The notes below the pieces were generated by a model, which saw only the letters and a program-made list of their open reading frames with translations, made no database searches and had not been told where the DNA came from. From Spirochaetales bacterium (lineage in GTDB: Bacteria; Spirochaetota; Spirochaetia; Sphaerochaetales; Sphaerochaetaceae), in NCBI GenBank assembly GCA_022784805.1, contig JALFYG010000285.1:1-14895 (forward strand): 14,895 nt of DNA, read 5' to 3'. Both the position numbers and the translations under genes were made by a program. Positions 14,270 to 14,895 of this stretch are shown piece by piece (the first letter of the stretch is position 1; each line of letters begins with the position of its first letter).

Positions 14270-14323
14270 GAGTAAGAGCATGTTTTTTTATCTTCTTTTA
14301 TTCCCGCTCTTATTCCCTTTTTT
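14270..14323 (+). terminator. Terminator-like hairpin with T-run
   Basis: GAGTAAGAGC (14270-14279) pairs with GCTCTTATTC (14306-14315) with one mismatch, and six T follow at 14318-14323. The 26-base loop is long for an intrinsic terminator, so activity is uncertain. It would end a transcript of the preceding structured region. Confidence 0.45.
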
Positions 14324-14327
14324 GAAT

Positions 14328-14404
14328 GAAAATGACCGAAGAACGATCTTTTTTAAGTTTTTTCTATCTTTCTTCCGGTCATTTTCTTCAAAAATCGTGT
14401 TCTT
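14328..14404 (+). promoter_or_regulatory. Leader with two mutually exclusive helices
   Basis: GAAAATGACCGAAGAA (14328-14343) pairs with TTCTTCCGGTCATTTTC (14370-14386), with one bulged base. The segment AAGAACGAT (14339-14347) can instead pair with ATCGTGTTCTT (14394-14404), using part of the same left arm, so both helices cannot form fully at once. The leader ends 24 bases before ATG 14428. This geometry suits an attenuator or translational switch, but no ligand-binding core is recognised. Confidence 0.45.
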
Positions 14405-14427
14405 AATAATATAAGGAGATGATTTCT

Positions 14428-14612
14428 ATGGATAAGACAAAGAAAATTGTACCCCCCCCCACGTCAAAAATGATGAAGCGTTCTTACTCTTATTAGAGAG
14501 CGGGAATGAGATGGAAAAGGTAGTCGACCTCTATCTTTCTGAGATGGCAGTGAGAGCTATATCTCTCTTCTCATCCAGAGCTGGATGGAAGGAGAATAAA
14601 GATGGAAGATAA
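14428..14612 (+). CDS. Small ORF interrupted at a nine-C tract (candidate phase-variable gene)
   Basis: ATG 14428 has an AAGGAG ribosome binding site (14413-14418) nine bases upstream. After eight codons the frame enters C9 (14452-14460) and then stops at TAG 14494-14496, giving a 22-residue peptide. With one more C or two fewer, translation would enter the frame that is open from 14460 to TAA 14610-14612, giving about 61 residues: MDKTKKIV, a few prolines, then NDEAFLLLLESGNEMEKVVD and LSEMAVRAISLF. The reading frame after the tract leads by an 11-base overlap into the next start, as expected of a real gene. So the gene is either switched off by slipped-strand mispairing in this copy, or the tract length is a sequencing error. 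I do not recognise the protein family; it is helical and soluble. Confidence 0.65.
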
Positions 14613-14895
14613 CTATATCTCTAAGCTCTTCGATACCATCGACTACTATGGCTTCAAGATCAACAAGGTAAAGAACAGAGAATACATAATGCTATCCACC
14701 ATTGAGAAAGAGTGCATGCAGAAAGGCTTCACTATTGATGAATTCTTTCACTCTATGGAGAAGAAGGAATTCAACATCTCTCCAGAGGAGGCATTGGCAA
14801 CTCTGCCAATGGCACTGATTATGAGAGCTGTTGATTCCATCAGAATGGAAAAGAAGATCAGCAAGCACCTTATATCGAGGACCCTCGATATGGAT
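14602..14895 (+). CDS. Unrecognised protein, 3' end beyond the window
   Basis: ATG 14602 follows AAGGAG (14589-14594) by seven bases and overlaps the end of the preceding small ORF by 11 bases. The frame is open for 98 codons to the window edge. The protein is helical and soluble: MEDNYISKLFDTIDYYGFKI, then ECMQKGFTIDEFFHSME, then ISPEEALATLPMALIMRAVD and a Lys-rich segment. I do not recognise the family. Its translation is probably coupled to the upstream ORF, so the C-tract state upstream could alter its level. Its length and any C-terminal domains cannot be seen. Confidence 0.75.
   Translation, partial: MEDNYISKLFDTIDYYGFKINKVKNREYIMLSTIEKECMQKGFTIDEFFHSMEKKEFNISPEEALATLPMALIMRAVDSIRMEKKISKHLISRTLDMD

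Larger units (their letters stand above)
14000..14323 (+). ncRNA. Candidate structured non-coding RNA
   Basis: Hairpin 1 is GTCTTTAGTCTTT (14018-14030), loop GGAA, then AAAGACTTAAAGAC (14035-14048), with one bulge. Hairpin 2 follows directly: TTGGGATA-GCAA-TATCCCAA (14049-14068), eight perfect pairs. Both loops are GNRA tetraloops only when read on the plus strand, which argues for RNA function in that direction. A nested 117-base stem (14148-14264) and a terminator-like hairpin with a T-run (14270-14323) follow. A weak promoter, TTAACA (13963-13968) then TCTATA (13986-13991), would start an RNA near 14000. I recognise no known RNA class. Boundaries and transcription are inferred. Confidence 0.35.
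13916..14427. other. Gene-free, structure-rich region between divergent genes
   Basis: No credible gene lies in these 512 bases. They hold five clear inverted repeats, each listed separately: two adjacent GNRA-capped hairpins (14018-14068), a nested stem (14148-14264), a terminator-like hairpin (14270-14323) and a leader stem (14328-14386). The density and the loop types suggest a transcribed structured RNA on the plus strand rather than only operators. Confidence 0.6.

Overview
The window looks like an accessory region of a low-to-mid GC anaerobic, probably gut-associated bacterium. The VanZ-like protein, the SipW-dependent-type exported protein and the CapD-like enzyme resemble Firmicutes (Clostridia) families. 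The weak lipobox and the small antitoxin-like families would also suit a spirochaete that has taken up many Firmicutes genes. The sequence alone does not settle this. No rRNA, tRNA, CRISPR array or complete insertion sequence is visible.

Left part (1-3860). A Xre-type regulator (336-761, minus) with its own promoter and terminator is divergent from an unrecognised two-gene pair: a CTG-start 84-residue ORF that overlaps by ATGA a 274-residue protein. A block of hairpins separates these from convergent minus-strand genes: two tandem proteins sharing an antitoxin-like N-terminus, and a 5'-truncated AlbA_2/Schlafen-type gene.

Middle left (3861-6862). A compact minus-strand operon encodes Xre regulator, ImmA/IrrE zinc peptidase and PIN-domain protein, with a clear promoter and a palindrome over its -35 box. 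This is a known type of toxin-antitoxin or stress module. Upstream lies a 620-base gene-free stretch. It ends in a block of hairpins homologous to the one downstream of the first Xre gene, next to a Xre C-terminal remnant coupled to a catalytically dead serine-recombinase fragment.

Middle right (6863-11102). A divergent pair encodes two exported proteins: a membrane-anchored SipW-dependent-type protein and a lipoprotein-like protein. An AT-rich minus-strand operon follows: sce7726-like (PD-(D/E)xK nuclease-like), sce7725-like (Beta-protein-like) and a HEPN/RES-NTD1 plus RES-domain protein. The genes overlap and are translationally coupled. This is the best candidate for an under-described defence or conflict system.

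Right part (11206-14895). A VanZ-family membrane protein and a WbpM/CapD-type membrane-bound nucleotide-sugar 4,6-dehydratase suggest envelope polysaccharide metabolism. Upstream of the latter is a 512-base gene-free stretch packed with RNA-like structure on the plus strand: two adjacent GNRA-capped hairpins, a nested 117-base stem-loop, a terminator-like hairpin and a leader with mutually exclusive helices. It leads into a small ORF interrupted by a nine-C tract near its start, so the ORF is out of frame here and looks phase-variable. That ORF overlaps a further unrecognised gene that runs off the window.
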